A stretch of DNA of 64,000 bases from Clostridiaceae bacterium (GCA_012840085.1 DUMB01000084.1:16587-80586), one strand, 5' to 3'; numbered from the stretch's first letter, positions 26,277-35,081 are shown. The notes: generated by a model not told the origin, from the letters alone. Translations and numbers: made by a program.

Positions 26277-28118
26277 TCATACCACCCGGACTTTATATTT
26301 TCTCATCCATATATCAATCTGTATCAGATAAGCAAAAAGCTGAGGTTTCGCCATGAGCTGGCCGAACCATGGTTTACCGTAATCTGATTCGCTTTGTGAA
26401 AGTTCCAGGACAGCCTTTTTGTTTACAAAAGGAAGCAGGGGTGAACTGCTGTCATTGAGAATTTCAGTAATCCAGGTGCTTACAGCTTTTTCGTATGAAG
26501 GGTTATGGGTTTTTGGATAGGGGCTTTTTTTGCGGTACAGTACTTCATCAGGTAAAATACCTGACAGTGCCTTGCGAAGAAGCCCTTTTTCCATGCCGCC
26601 CAATGTCTTCACATTCCAAGGTATATTCCATACATATTGGGCAAGCCTGTGGTCACAGTAGGGAACCCTGACTTCCAATCCGTGAGCCATGCTCATGCGG
26701 TCTTTACGATCCAGTAAGGTGCACATAAACCATTTAATGTTCAAATAGAACAATTCTCTTCTCCGAGCCTCAAGCCCGTTTTCTCCGGGCAGGCGCGGCA
26801 CTTCTTCAAGGGTTTCGCGGTATCTCCTCAAAATATATTTTTCCGGTTGGATTAGTTCATTGAGTTCTTTTGAGAAAACCTTTGTGCGCTCCTGCGTAGA
26901 ACGGGCCCACGGGAACGTATCTGCATTCAGCATTTCTTCCTTGTAAAACCATGGGTAACCGCCGAATATTTCGTCGGCGCATTCTCCTGAGAGAGCTACG
27001 GTAGCATTCTTCTTAATCTCTTTGCAGAAAAGCCACAGAGAGGAATCTATATCCGCCATTCCGGGCAAATCACGGGCTTCAACTGCTGAAACGAGGGATT
27101 CCACCAGTTGAGGTGTATCAAATTTTATATTATGGTGTATTGTATTAAACTTTTCTGACATCAACTTTATCCAATGAGCATCGGAATTGGGCTGAAAAGC
27201 GCTTGCCCTGAAAAAACGCTCATTGTCTATGTAGTCGATTGAGAAAGTATGAAGCTGCTGGTTTTTATTGTTTTTAAAATGCATGGCTGCAATTGCTGTA
27301 ATGGCACTGGAATCCAAACCGCCGGAAAGAAAAGTGCATACGGGGACATCCGCAACAAGCTGGCGTTCTATGGAATTTTGCACTAATTCCCGCAGTTTAT
27401 CAATTGTTGTTTCCAGGTCATCAGTATGAGGCTCACTTTCAAACGACCAGTAACAGCGATTGTATATTCCTGAAGGGCTATAGAGAATATAGTGTCCGGG
27501 CTTTAACTCATGGACACCCTTGTATATGCCATGTCCGGGCGTACGTGCAGGGCCAAGGGCAAAGATTTCAGCCAGTCCTTCGGAATCAATATCAGGTTCT
27601 ATAAGGGGGTGAGCCAACATAGCTTTTAATTCTGAAGCAAAAATTAGAGAATTTCCGCGCTGTGCATAGAAAAGGGGCTTAACTCCAAACCTGTCCCGGC
27701 ACAAAAACAGGCTGCGCTCTCTCTCATTCCAGACAGCAAAGGCAAATATTCCGTTAATGTGCCGGGTACATTCAGGCCCCCATTCAATATATGACTCAAG
27801 AAGAACTTCGGTATCAGAGCTGCTGGTAAATTTATGCCCAAGGCTTTGCAGCATGTCTCTTAATTCTGAAGTATTATACAATTCGCCGTTATAGACAATT
27901 ACAAATGTATTTTCTCCTCTGTACTTTACCATTGGCTGGCTGCCACCTGCAGGATCGACTACAATAAGCCTCCTGTGGCCCAAAAGCCCGTGAGGGGATG
28001 ACCAGAATCCACAACTGTCAGGACCTCTGGGTGTCAGTATATTAGTCATATCCTCTACAACTTTTTTTTGAGGATATATGTTTTCAAATAAATTGATCCA
28101 TCCGGCAATTCCGCACAT
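26277..28118 (-). CDS. asnB: Asparagine synthetase (glutamine-hydrolysing)
   Basis: 613 aa cytoplasmic enzyme converting aspartate, glutamine and ATP to asparagine. Cys2 in MCGIAGW is the amidotransferase nucleophile; RGPDSCG and NGELYN line the glutaminase pocket (about 1-200). The synthetase domain (about 235-560) has the PP-loop FLSGGLDSS and the late ECADEIFGGYPWF segment. AAGGTG lies about 10 bases before the ATG on the minus strand. It is transcribed towards gltD and away from glnA, with a Fur-box-like site in the shared upstream region. Its place inside the gltBD-glnA island fits a role in glutamine use. Confidence 0.93.
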   Translation of the reverse strand: MCGIAGWINLFENIYPQKKVVEDMTNILTPRGPDSCGFWSSPHGLLGHRRLIVVDPAGGSQPMVKYRGENTFVIVYNGELYNTSELRDMLQSLGHKFTSSSDTEVLLESYIEWGPECTRHINGIFAFAVWNERERSLFLCRDRFGVKPLFYAQRGNSLIFASELKAMLAHPLIEPDIDSEGLAEIFALGPARTPGHGIYKGVHELKPGHYILYSPSGIYNRCYWSFESEPHTDDLETTIDKLRELVQNSIERQLVADVPVCTFLSGGLDSSAITAIAAMHFKNNKNQQLHTFSIDYIDNERFFRASAFQPNSDAHWIKLMSEKFNTIHHNIKFDTPQLVESLVSAVEARDLPGMADIDSSLWLFCKEIKKNATVALSGECADEIFGGYPWFYKEEMLNADTFPWARSTQERTKVFSKELNELIQPEKYILRRYRETLEEVPRLPGENGLEARRRELFYLNIKWFMCTLLDRKDRMSMAHGLEVRVPYCDHRLAQYVWNIPWNVKTLGGMEKGLLRKALSGILPDEVLYRKKSPYPKTHNPSYEKAVSTWITEILNDSSSPLLPFVNKKAVLELSQSESDYGKPWFGQLMAKPQLFAYLIQIDIWMRKYKVRVV

Positions 28119-28203
28119 GAACTATACACACCTTTCTGTTTATATATAAGTTTTAAGAAATAGTACTTCCGGAGAAATATTTCTGAGAAATACTATATCT
28201 ATT

Positions 28204-28222
28204 GATAATGATTATCGTTATT
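28204..28222. promoter_or_regulatory. Fur-box-like site upstream of asnB
   Basis: GATAATGATTATCGTTATT matches the classical 19-bp Fur consensus at about 16 positions by eye. It lies 86 bases upstream of the asnB start and 114 bases upstream of the glnA -35 element. Iron control of asnB is an inference. Confidence 0.45.
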
Positions 28223-28335
28223 AATTACATTATTTATTATATGTGTAAACGGTTATATGGTGATTAATTAAACATAAATTTGAGAAATTTTTGCAAGAGT
28301 GGATAAATAAAATTGCAAATTTTTCAAAAAAACTA

Positions 28336-28364
28336 TTGACTGTATAAAAAGTGTGTGTTAATAT
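28336..28364 (+). promoter_or_regulatory. Sigma-A promoter of glnA
   Basis: TTGACT (28336-28341), 17-base spacer, TAATAT (28359-28364). It drives a long leader of about 480 bases before glnA that includes the ANTAR target. Confidence 0.82.
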
Positions 28365-28429
28365 ATGATATATAAATTAATTGTTAATTACACAGTTAAT
28401 TATTAATAAGGCGTATGAAACAGCCGAAA

Positions 28430-28509
28430 TTGCAATGATGCAGAGATAGTTAATAATAAAGACGTACTCAATGGAGAGTAAAGAAATCTTCATGGGTGCG
28501 TCTTTTTTA
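28430..28509 (+). promoter_or_regulatory. ANTAR antiterminator target and terminator upstream of glnA
   Basis: P1: TTGC-AATGAT-GCAG (28430-28443) with loop A1 and G4. P2: TACTC-AATGGA-GAGTA (28465-28480). The terminator stem AAAGACGTAC (28458-28467) pairs with GGTGCGTCTTT (to 28506) before a T run. The P2-terminator segment is nearly identical to the one before gltB (19868-19919), apart from a short loop stretch. This places gltBD and glnA under the same antitermination control. Confidence 0.88.
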
Positions 28510-28651
28510 GTTTATATCTCAAATGAAATTAATATCAATAACGCCAACAGGGTAATTTTGGTAGTTTGTATGCATATGCAAAATGCAACTATTATGCTAT
28601 GAAATTGCATTTTGCTATTAACATAAATATTAATTTTGGGAGGTTGCCACT

Positions 28652-28759
28652 ATGAGTATGAAAGAGAAAGTGTTATGTCATAAAGATTATAAATCTGTTT
28701 AAAAGAGAAGATGACATTGCCAAAGAAATATGTGAAAAAGCCAGTATTACTCTGCTGTA
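28652..28759 (+). other. Short ORF or frameshifted remnant in the glnA leader
   Basis: GGGAGG precedes an ATG at 28652 that opens a 16-codon ORF (MSMKEKVLCHKDYKSV, stop at 28700-28702). Shifting frame after it gives REDDIAKEICEKASITLL to a stop near 28759, which reads like the continuation of one small protein. It lies after the ANTAR terminator and before glnA. It could be a leader peptide or a decayed small gene; I do not recognise a family. Confidence 0.4.
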
Positions 28760-28855
28760 ATTTATAAAGCTGAAAGATTAGTGAATCTTTAACTTGTTAA
28801 GTAAGTTAACTCGTTGAGTATAAACAGATTGTTTCGTGTAGGAGGGGGAATAATT

Positions 28856-30190
28856 ATGCCTAAATATAGCAAAGAAGATATTTTGAGAATAGTTAATGAG
28901 CAGGATGTAAAGTTTATTCGTTTACAGTTTACTGATATTTTCGGTATGCTGAAAAATGTTGCAATAACATCTGAACAGCTTGAAAAAGCTCTCAATAATC
29001 AATGCATGTTTGATGGATCCTCAATAGAAGGATTTGTCAGGATTGAGGAATCAGATATGTATTTGAGGCCTGACATAAATACTTTTGCAATATTTCCATG
29101 GAGGCCTCAGAACAGCAAGGTAGCAAGATTGATTTGTGATGTATATAATCCGGACGGAACGCCTTTTGAAGGTGATCCCAGGTATATATTGAAAAGAGCC
29201 GTGGAAAAGGCAAAGGCCATGGGATTTGACAAATTCAATGTTGGTCCTGAGTGTGAATTCTTCCTGTTCTTCACTGATGAGTCAGGAAAGCCTACTACAA
29301 TAACCCATGATGATGCAGGTTACTTTGATTTGGGACCTGTAGACCATGGTGAAAATGCAAGAAGAGAGATGGTTCTGTCACTGGAAGAAATGGGATTTGA
29401 GATAGAAGCATCTCATCATGAAGTTGCACCAGGCCAGCATGAAATAGATTTCAAATATGCAGATGCAATAAGTACTGCAGATAATATTATGACATTTAAA
29501 ATGGTTGTAAAAACAATTGCCCACAAGAACGGGCTGCATGCAACCTTTATGCCCAAACCAGTATTTGGCATAAACGGTTCGGGAATGCATACAAATGCTT
29601 CATTGTTTAAGGATGGCAAAAATGCATTTTTCGACGAGAATGATCCTTTGCAGTTAAGCCAGGAAGCATATTGGTTTATCGGCGGGATTATGAAAAACAT
29701 GAAATCTATAGCTGCAATTACAAACCCGATTGTAAATTCCTATAAAAGACTTGTACCCGGATATGAAGCTCCTGTATATATTGCATGGTCAACTAGAAAC
29801 AGAAGCCCATTGATAAGAATACCCGCAGCAAGAGGAGCAGCGACCAGGGTTGAGCTGAGATGCCCCGACCCATCATGTAATCCTTATCTTGCTTTAGCTG
29901 CAGTATTGAGCGCAGGACTTGACGGAATAGAGAATAAAATTCAGCCGCCTGCACCGGTAGACAAAAATATATTCGAGATGGGAGAGGAACAAAGGCGTGC
30001 TGAAGGAATAGACTCATTGCCGGGCAATTTGCAAGAAGCAATTGAAGAAATGGAAAAAAGTGAAATGGTCAGACAGGTACTTGGAGATCATATTTTCACC
30101 AAGTATATTGAGGCCAAGAAAAAGGAATGGAATGACTACAGGACGAAGATCAGCCAGTGGGAGCTGGATCAGTACCTGGCAAAATATTGA
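28856..30190 (+). CDS. glnA: Glutamine synthetase, type I
   Basis: 444 aa GSI enzyme of the short (GSI-alpha, unadenylylated) class. The beta-grasp domain (about 15-100) includes [17 protein letters not shown]; the metal ligands lie in [21 protein letters not shown] and [10 protein letters not shown]; the ATP/glutamate site includes [11 protein letters not shown]. There is no adenylylation Tyr loop, typical for low-GC Gram-positives, which use feedback inhibition. The ATG at 28856 follows AGGAGGGGG; the in-frame ATG at 28814 lacks a site. It is controlled by the ANTAR leader upstream. Confidence 0.96.
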   Translation: MPKYSKEDILRIVNEQDVKFIRLQFTDIFGMLKNVAITSEQLEKALNNQCMFDGSSIEGFVRIEESDMYLRPDINTFAIFPWRPQNSKVARLICDVYNPDGTPFEGDPRYILKRAVEKAKAMGFDKFNVGPECEFFLFFTDESGKPTTITHDDAGYFDLGPVDHGENARREMVLSLEEMGFEIEASHHEVAPGQHEIDFKYADAISTADNIMTFKMVVKTIAHKNGLHATFMPKPVFGINGSGMHTNASLFKDGKNAFFDENDPLQLSQEAYWFIGGIMKNMKSIAAITNPIVNSYKRLVPGYEAPVYIAWSTRNRSPLIRIPAARGAATRVELRCPDPSCNPYLALAAVLSAGLDGIENKIQPPAPVDKNIFEMGEEQRRAEGIDSLPGNLQEAIEEMEKSEMVRQVLGDHIFTKYIEAKKKEWNDYRTKISQWELDQYLAKY

Positions 30191-30413
30191 TGCGGCAGAT
30201 TAAGAAATACTTATAATTATACATTTAATAATATATTTAATAATACAAAAGACGAAGTAACTAATGAAGCAAAAGATAAAGAAAGTAAAAGTGCTGTGCA
30301 CTGAATTGTCAATGTATAAATTATTAATGAAAAAAATATTATTGTAATTGTGTTATGCCCCCTGTCAATATGACAGGTTCAATATCTAAAATATTAAATA
30401 AGTTGTTGCTGAC

Positions 30414-30442
30414 GACCACAATAAATATGTGGTCTTTTTTTT
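30414..30442 (+). terminator. Intrinsic terminator after the first glnA
   Basis: GACCACA (30414-30420), loop ATAAATA, TGTGGTC (30428-30434), then eight T residues. Confidence 0.9.
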
Positions 30443-30566
30443 CATATAATATTATGTTAATGAATCATTAAAATTTGAAGCTTGCAAATATCATGCTATT
30501 TTTTAATCAAAAGCGGACAATTTATAATTTTATGCAATTTTATATAATTAAACTTTCATAATTCTA

Positions 30567-30596
30567 TTGACACAATTCTGTCCACATTGATATAAT
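30567..30596 (+). promoter_or_regulatory. Sigma-A promoter of the second glnA
   Basis: TTGACA (30567-30572), 18-base spacer, TATAAT (30591-30596), both perfect consensus and the same geometry as the gltBD promoter. Confidence 0.9.
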
Positions 30597-30611
30597 GTCA
30601 ATAGTGAACAA

Positions 30612-30662
30612 GGGCGTTCATCAAGTATAAGGTTTATTATACTTTATAACTGTGATGGCGCC
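30612..30662 (+). promoter_or_regulatory. Structured leader of the second glnA
   Basis: An outer stem (GGGCGTTCATC with GATGGCGCC, one bulge) encloses a hairpin AGTATAA-GGTTTA-TTATACT (30624-30643) with a perfect 7-bp stem. T-rich sequence follows (30663-30677), so it may act as a terminator/attenuator. It lacks the A1/G4 loop of ANTAR targets but shares the GCGTTCATC arm with the gltB leader. Confidence 0.55.
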
Positions 30663-30732
30663 TTTATTTAGTTTTTTGAATAGATGATGCGGGTATAATA
30701 ATAAGTATATTATTTTAAGGAGGCCGAAACTA

Positions 30733-32052
30733 ATGACATATACAATGGAAGAAGTTTTGGAATTCGTCAGGGATAACGATATTAAGTTTATTCGCCTTGC
30801 TTTTTGTGATATCCTAGGGGTCCAAAAAAATATTTCCATAATGCCGGATGAACTCGAAAGGGCATTTAAATTCGGAAAATCTTTTGATGCTTCCGCGATT
30901 TCCGGTTTTATGAATGTCGAAAAGTCTGATTTGTTTTTGTATCCGGACCCGGTTACATTGCATGTTCTTCCGTGGAGGCCTCAGCAAGGACGCGTTATAC
31001 GTTTCTTCTGCGATATAAAATACCCGGACAGGAGTGCATTTGAAGGCGATACAAGAAATATATTGAAACAAGCCGTAAAGCGTGCGAAAGACATGGGATA
31101 CGATTGCATGATAGGAGCTGAATGTGAATTTTATCTGTTTGAAACTGATGAGAACGGCAAGCCGACAGATGTACCCTATGACAATGGCGGGTATCTGGAT
31201 ATTTCTCCTCTTGATAAATGTGAAAATGTAAGGAGGGAGATTTGCCTTACTCTCGAGCAAATGGGCATAAAGCCGGAGAGTTCACACCATGAACAGGGAC
31301 CCGGACAAAACGAGATAGATTTCAAATACAGCGATGCTCTTGAAGCGGCAGATAATTTTATAACATTTAAATCGGTTGTAAAAGCTATTGCTGAAAGGAA
31401 CGGATTGTTTGCATCCTTCATGCCGAAGCCAATTCTGAATGAAAGCGGAAGTGGTTTGCATATCAATTTGTCTCTTTCCAAAAACGGTGAAAATATTTTT
31501 AAAAACACCAAAGACGGTCTTTGCGGCGAAGCGGGGCAATTTCTTGCAGGAGTGATTGACAGGATTTTGGACATTACGGCATTCAGCAATCCGATACCTA
31601 ATTCTTATGCCCGCTTTGGAAAATTTGAAGCTCCGAAGTATTTATCATGGTCTTATGAAAATCGTTCGCAGCTTATCCGTATTCCGGCATCATCAGATAA
31701 GTATACCAGAATGGAATTGCGTTCTCCGGATCCTTCCTGCAATCCGTATTTAGTATTTGCCCTTATCATTCATGCAGGACTTGACGGGATTGAGAAAGGA
31801 CTGGAACCACCGGAGCCGGTTGATTTTAATATGTATACAGCAAGCAGTGAAGTACTGAAAAACCTTAAATCACTTCCTGAGAACATGAAAGAAGCTCTTG
31901 ACATTGCAGCAGAAAGTGAGTTTATCAGAAGAATCCTGCCTGAGGCAACATTGAGGAAATATATGGCGCTAAAGCTGGACGAATGGTCAAGATACAATGA
32001 AAGTGCAGATCATATAGGTTATGACAAGCAGTTTTATTTCGCAAAAATATGA
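30733..32052 (+). CDS. glnA: Glutamine synthetase paralogue, type I
   Basis: 439 aa second GSI-type protein, clearly diverged from the first. Metal-ligand segments are kept (GAECEFYLFE, HHEQGPGQNEID, SGSGLHINLSLS) and the arginine loop is YENRSQLIRIPA. The region before it (FGKFEAPKYLSW) is shorter and differs from the canonical [14 protein letters not shown], so substrate handling could be altered. AAGGAGG precedes the ATG. The ANTAR regulator gene follows 43 bases later, probably in the same transcript. It may be a true synthetase or a regulatory or gamma-glutamyl-amine-type paralogue. Confidence 0.88.
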   Translation: MTYTMEEVLEFVRDNDIKFIRLAFCDILGVQKNISIMPDELERAFKFGKSFDASAISGFMNVEKSDLFLYPDPVTLHVLPWRPQQGRVIRFFCDIKYPDRSAFEGDTRNILKQAVKRAKDMGYDCMIGAECEFYLFETDENGKPTDVPYDNGGYLDISPLDKCENVRREICLTLEQMGIKPESSHHEQGPGQNEIDFKYSDALEAADNFITFKSVVKAIAERNGLFASFMPKPILNESGSGLHINLSLSKNGENIFKNTKDGLCGEAGQFLAGVIDRILDITAFSNPIPNSYARFGKFEAPKYLSWSYENRSQLIRIPASSDKYTRMELRSPDPSCNPYLVFALIIHAGLDGIEKGLEPPEPVDFNMYTASSEVLKNLKSLPENMKEALDIAAESEFIRRILPEATLRKYMALKLDEWSRYNESADHIGYDKQFYFAKI

Positions 32053-32095
32053 TGATCTTATTTTTGGTAAATTTATTTAAGAGGGCGATGGTTGT

Positions 32096-32674
32096 GTGGA
32101 TAGCGTATTGATTATATCAAGCTCTGAAAAAGGAAAAGAATTGTTAGTGGAGCTTATGAAATTTCAGTCTTACAATAAAATAATCACCGCCGACAATGGG
32201 AATGAAGCCAGACGGCTGCTAATAGAAAGAGATTTTGATTTATGCATAATCAATGCACCTCTGAGGGATGAATTCGGGGATGAATTTGCTATAAATATTG
32301 CAAGCAGAGAAATATCGCAGGTTATGCTTATTGTTAAGAGCGAGATGGCTGACGAGGTATCCGAAAAAGTTGAAGAATTCGGTATTTTTGTCGTGCCCAA
32401 ACCAATCAACAGGCAGTTTTTCTGGAGTGCCTTAAAGCTTATGAACGCTGCGCACAACAGGCTGATGAGTTTGCAAAGCAAGAATGTTCAGCTTCAGAAG
32501 AAAATTGATGATATAAAATTCATAGACAGGGCAAAGTGTTTACTTATACAATCGCTGAAAATAACGGAAGAAGAGGCCCACAGAGCTATCGAAAAAAGGG
32601 CGATGGATATGCGTATTACAAAAAGGGAAGTTGCTGCTGAAATAATGAGAAAGTACGGAAAAGCAGATTCATGA
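32096..32674 (+). CDS. ANTAR-domain antiterminator with atypical receiver domain (NitR/GlnR type)
   Basis: 192 aa. Residues 1-115 form a receiver-like domain, 120-140 a linking coiled coil, and 140-188 the three-helix ANTAR RNA-binding domain (IDRAKCLLIQSLKITEEEAH, KRAMDMRITKREVA). The phospho-acceptor position in DLCIINAPL is Asn53 rather than Asp, and the acidic pair is replaced by Ser8-Ser10, though Lys102 is kept. So control by ordinary phosphorylation is unlikely. Such proteins lie beside glnA in clostridia and are reported as nitrogen antiterminators. Its targets are very likely the two-hairpin leaders before gltB and glnA. GTG start after GAGGG. Confidence 0.9.
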   Translation: MDSVLIISSSEKGKELLVELMKFQSYNKIITADNGNEARRLLIERDFDLCIINAPLRDEFGDEFAINIASREISQVMLIVKSEMADEVSEKVEEFGIFVVPKPINRQFFWSALKLMNAAHNRLMSLQSKNVQLQKKIDDIKFIDRAKCLLIQSLKITEEEAHRAIEKRAMDMRITKREVAAEIMRKYGKADS

Positions 32675-32713
32675 TATATAGCTTGTATGCAGTGAAGTAC
32701 GGGGGTAAGAAAA

Positions 32714-33553
32714 ATGGAAATGAAGTTTACAAAAATGCATGGCTGTGGAAATGATTATATTTATGTAAATTGCCTTACTGAAGAAATCAGTTCTCCTGAA
32801 TTGCTGTCAATAAAGCTGTCAGACAGGCATTTTGGCATCGGAGGGGATGGATTGGTCTTAATATGCAAATCGGACATGGCAGATGCAAAAATGCGAATGT
32901 TCAATGCTGACGGCAGTGAAGGGAAAATGTGCGGCAATGCCATCCGATGTGTAGGAAAATATCTTTATGACAACGGAATTACCAATAAAGAAACTCTAAC
33001 TATTGAGACACTCAGCGGAATTAAAAAACTGAAACTATTTATAGAGAACGGCAAGGTTTCTTCGGTATGTGTAGATATGGGAAAAGCAGAGTTTGCACCT
33101 GACAGGATCCCCGTTCTTCTGAATGGCGGCAGAATTATCAATCAGGAAGTGGAAATAGCCAACGCAAAATACCGGATTACATGTGTATCCATGGGAAACC
33201 CTCATTGCGTTGTATTCTGTGATGACGTGGATGAAATTGATATTGAAAAAACCGGACCCCAATTTGAAAATGCTCCTATTTTTCCTGAAAGAGTCAATAC
33301 TGAATTTATTAAAGTAATTGACAAACATACAATAAAGATGCGTGTGTGGGAACGCGGAAGCGGCGAAACCATGGCCTGTGGAACAGGTGCATGCGCTGCT
33401 GCGGTTGCTGCCGTGGAAAACGGTTTTTGCAGCAAAGAAAGCGAAATCAGGGTAATACTAAAAGGCGGAGATTTATTTATCAGATACACAGATGAGACTG
33501 TTTACATGACAGGAGCTGCGGAAAAGGTATTTGAAGGCGTTGTTGAGATATGA
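32714..33553 (+). CDS. dapF: Diaminopimelate epimerase
   Basis: 279 aa cytoplasmic enzyme interconverting LL- and meso-diaminopimelate for lysine and peptidoglycan. The two catalytic cysteines are Cys73 in MCGNAIRC and the one in ACGTGACAAA (about residue 217), in the two symmetrical halves. HGCGNDYIYVN near the N terminus binds substrate. GGGGG precedes the ATG. The LL-diaminopimelate aminotransferase gene follows, so the two consecutive steps are adjacent. Confidence 0.96.
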   Translation: MEMKFTKMHGCGNDYIYVNCLTEEISSPELLSIKLSDRHFGIGGDGLVLICKSDMADAKMRMFNADGSEGKMCGNAIRCVGKYLYDNGITNKETLTIETLSGIKKLKLFIENGKVSSVCVDMGKAEFAPDRIPVLLNGGRIINQEVEIANAKYRITCVSMGNPHCVVFCDDVDEIDIEKTGPQFENAPIFPERVNTEFIKVIDKHTIKMRVWERGSGETMACGTGACAAAVAAVENGFCSKESEIRVILKGGDLFIRYTDETVYMTGAAEKVFEGVVEI

Positions 33554-33818
33554 GACTGGCAACTTGTGCGCAAATATTGAAATGGAATAGATTGTGGTGA
33601 AATAAATAATAAAGACGAAATCATTTGTTATGATGAAAACTTAAATTAAGACGAAAATTTTTTAATAAAAACTAAGTTTTTTATTTAAGCTGAAGTATAT
33701 GAAGTATATAAAGATGAAACCCTTAATAAGAAATAATGATAAAAATTAAAAATTATGGAAGAAAAATTAAAATTAAAGAAAAAATTTAAGAATAAACTAA
33801 GTGTTATGTGGAGGAAAT
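33554..33818. other. AT-rich intergenic stretch before dapL
   Basis: 265 bases, extremely A-rich on the plus strand, with short direct repeats of the form AATTAAGACGAAA/AATAAAGACGAAA and a weak hairpin AATAAAAACT..AGTTTTTTATT (33667-33690). No gene seen. Confidence 0.5.
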
Positions 33819-34994
33819 ATGAGAATAAATAAGAATTATTTAAATTTACAGGACAGCTATTTATTTTCTAAAATATCCAGAAAAGTTGCAGAATACAAAG
33901 AAAAGCATCCCGAAAAGGACATTATCAGTCTGGGTATAGGCGATGTTACATTGCCTCTTTGCGATGCGGTTGTGCGTGCCATGCAGGTTGCAGTCGCAGA
34001 GATGGGAACAAAGGAAGGCTTTAAGGGTTATGGGCCGGAACAGGGATATGGCTTCTTAAGACAAGCTATAGCCAGGTATTATGAGAAAAGGAATATATAT
34101 CTGGATCCTGCTGAGATATTTGTAAGTGACGGAGCAAAAAGTGATTTAGGCAATATCCTTGATATTTTCTCTGTTGATAATACAGTCCTGATACCGGACC
34201 CTGTATATCCTGTTTATGTGGATTCAAACATTATGGCCGGCAGAAAGATTTTATACATGGATGCAAATGCGGAAAACAATTTTCTCCCCACGCCGGATGA
34301 AAGCATAAAAGCCGATATTATTTATATTTGTTCTCCAAACAATCCAACAGGAGCGGTGTATAACAGAGAACAGCTCCGGGCATGGGTGGATTACGCTCTA
34401 AGCTGCAATGCGATTATTCTTTTTGATGCAGCTTATGAGGCCTTTATACAGGACGATAAGCTTCCACGAAGCATTTATGAAATTGAAGGTGCGAAAAAAT
34501 GCGCTATTGAATTTTGCTCATTATCTAAAACTGCAGGTTTTACAGGAGTGAGATGCGGATATACAGTTGTTCCTATGGAACTGGTATATGAAAATACTGT
34601 TTTGAACAAACTATGGCTGCGCAGGCAGACTACCAAGTTCAATGGCGTACCGTATATTGTACAACGCGGTGCCGAGGCGGTTTTCTCAGAAGAAGGGCAT
34701 GCACAGATTCAACAAAATATTGCATATTACAAGGAGAATGCTAAAATTATTTCGGAAACTCTCAAAGGAATGAACATTTGGTTTGTCGGTGGGGAAAATT
34801 CACCCTATATCTGGCTTAAATGCCCGACAGGCATGACATCATGGGTGTATTTTGATTATCTCCTTGAGAATGCCAATATTATAGGAACGCCAGGTTCAGG
34901 ATTCGGGAAAAATGGCGAGGAATTTTTCAGGCTGACGTCATTTGGTGAGAGGAAGAATATCATAGAAGCTATGAACAGGTTGTCCAAAATATAA
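33819..34994 (+). CDS. dapL: LL-diaminopimelate aminotransferase
   Basis: 391 aa PLP-dependent class I/II aminotransferase that makes LL-diaminopimelate from tetrahydrodipicolinate in one step. Typical dapL features are the N-terminal NYLNLQDSYLFSKI, the GIGDVTLPL loop, GYGPEQGYGFLR, and the PLP lysine in SLSKTAGFTGVR. The ATG at 33819 is preceded by GGAGG; the in-frame GTG at 33801 is less likely. It sits next to dapF, the following step. This bypass of the acylated pathway is usual in Acetivibrio-like clostridia. Confidence 0.94.
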   Translation: MRINKNYLNLQDSYLFSKISRKVAEYKEKHPEKDIISLGIGDVTLPLCDAVVRAMQVAVAEMGTKEGFKGYGPEQGYGFLRQAIARYYEKRNIYLDPAEIFVSDGAKSDLGNILDIFSVDNTVLIPDPVYPVYVDSNIMAGRKILYMDANAENNFLPTPDESIKADIIYICSPNNPTGAVYNREQLRAWVDYALSCNAIILFDAAYEAFIQDDKLPRSIYEIEGAKKCAIEFCSLSKTAGFTGVRCGYTVVPMELVYENTVLNKLWLRRQTTKFNGVPYIVQRGAEAVFSEEGHAQIQQNIAYYKENAKIISETLKGMNIWFVGGENSPYIWLKCPTGMTSWVYFDYLLENANIIGTPGSGFGKNGEEFFRLTSFGERKNIIEAMNRLSKI

Positions 34995-35081
34995 GTATAG
35001 GAGATTCGAAGCAAAATATAATAAAAAACTGCCGGAATTCAATACATAATTCTGCGAAATCAGCAAATTAGGAGGATTGAC

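Larger units (their letters stand above)
28119..28651. other. Divergent regulatory region between asnB and glnA
   Basis: About 530 bases without a gene. It contains a Fur-box-like site (28204-28222), the glnA promoter (28336-28364) and the ANTAR leader with terminator (28430-28509). The bases between 28510 and 28651 are AT-rich with no structure I can support. Confidence 0.7.
30191..30732. other. Region between the two glnA genes
   Basis: 542 bases with no gene. It contains a CCTGTC-AATAT-GACAGG hairpin (30359-30376), the terminator of the first glnA (30414-30442), a consensus promoter (30567-30596) and a structured leader (30612-30662) for the second glnA. The 30191-30355 part is AT-rich with nothing recognisable. 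Confidence 0.7.

Noticed and set aside
30359..30442. Third ANTAR target before the second glnA
   Set aside because: The hairpin loops (AATAT and ATAAATA) are not six bases with A1 and G4, and the second hairpin is a plain terminator of the first glnA.
30733..32052. Second glnA as a pseudogene
   Set aside because: The frame is intact at full length, with a ribosome binding site, a consensus promoter and conserved metal-ligand motifs.
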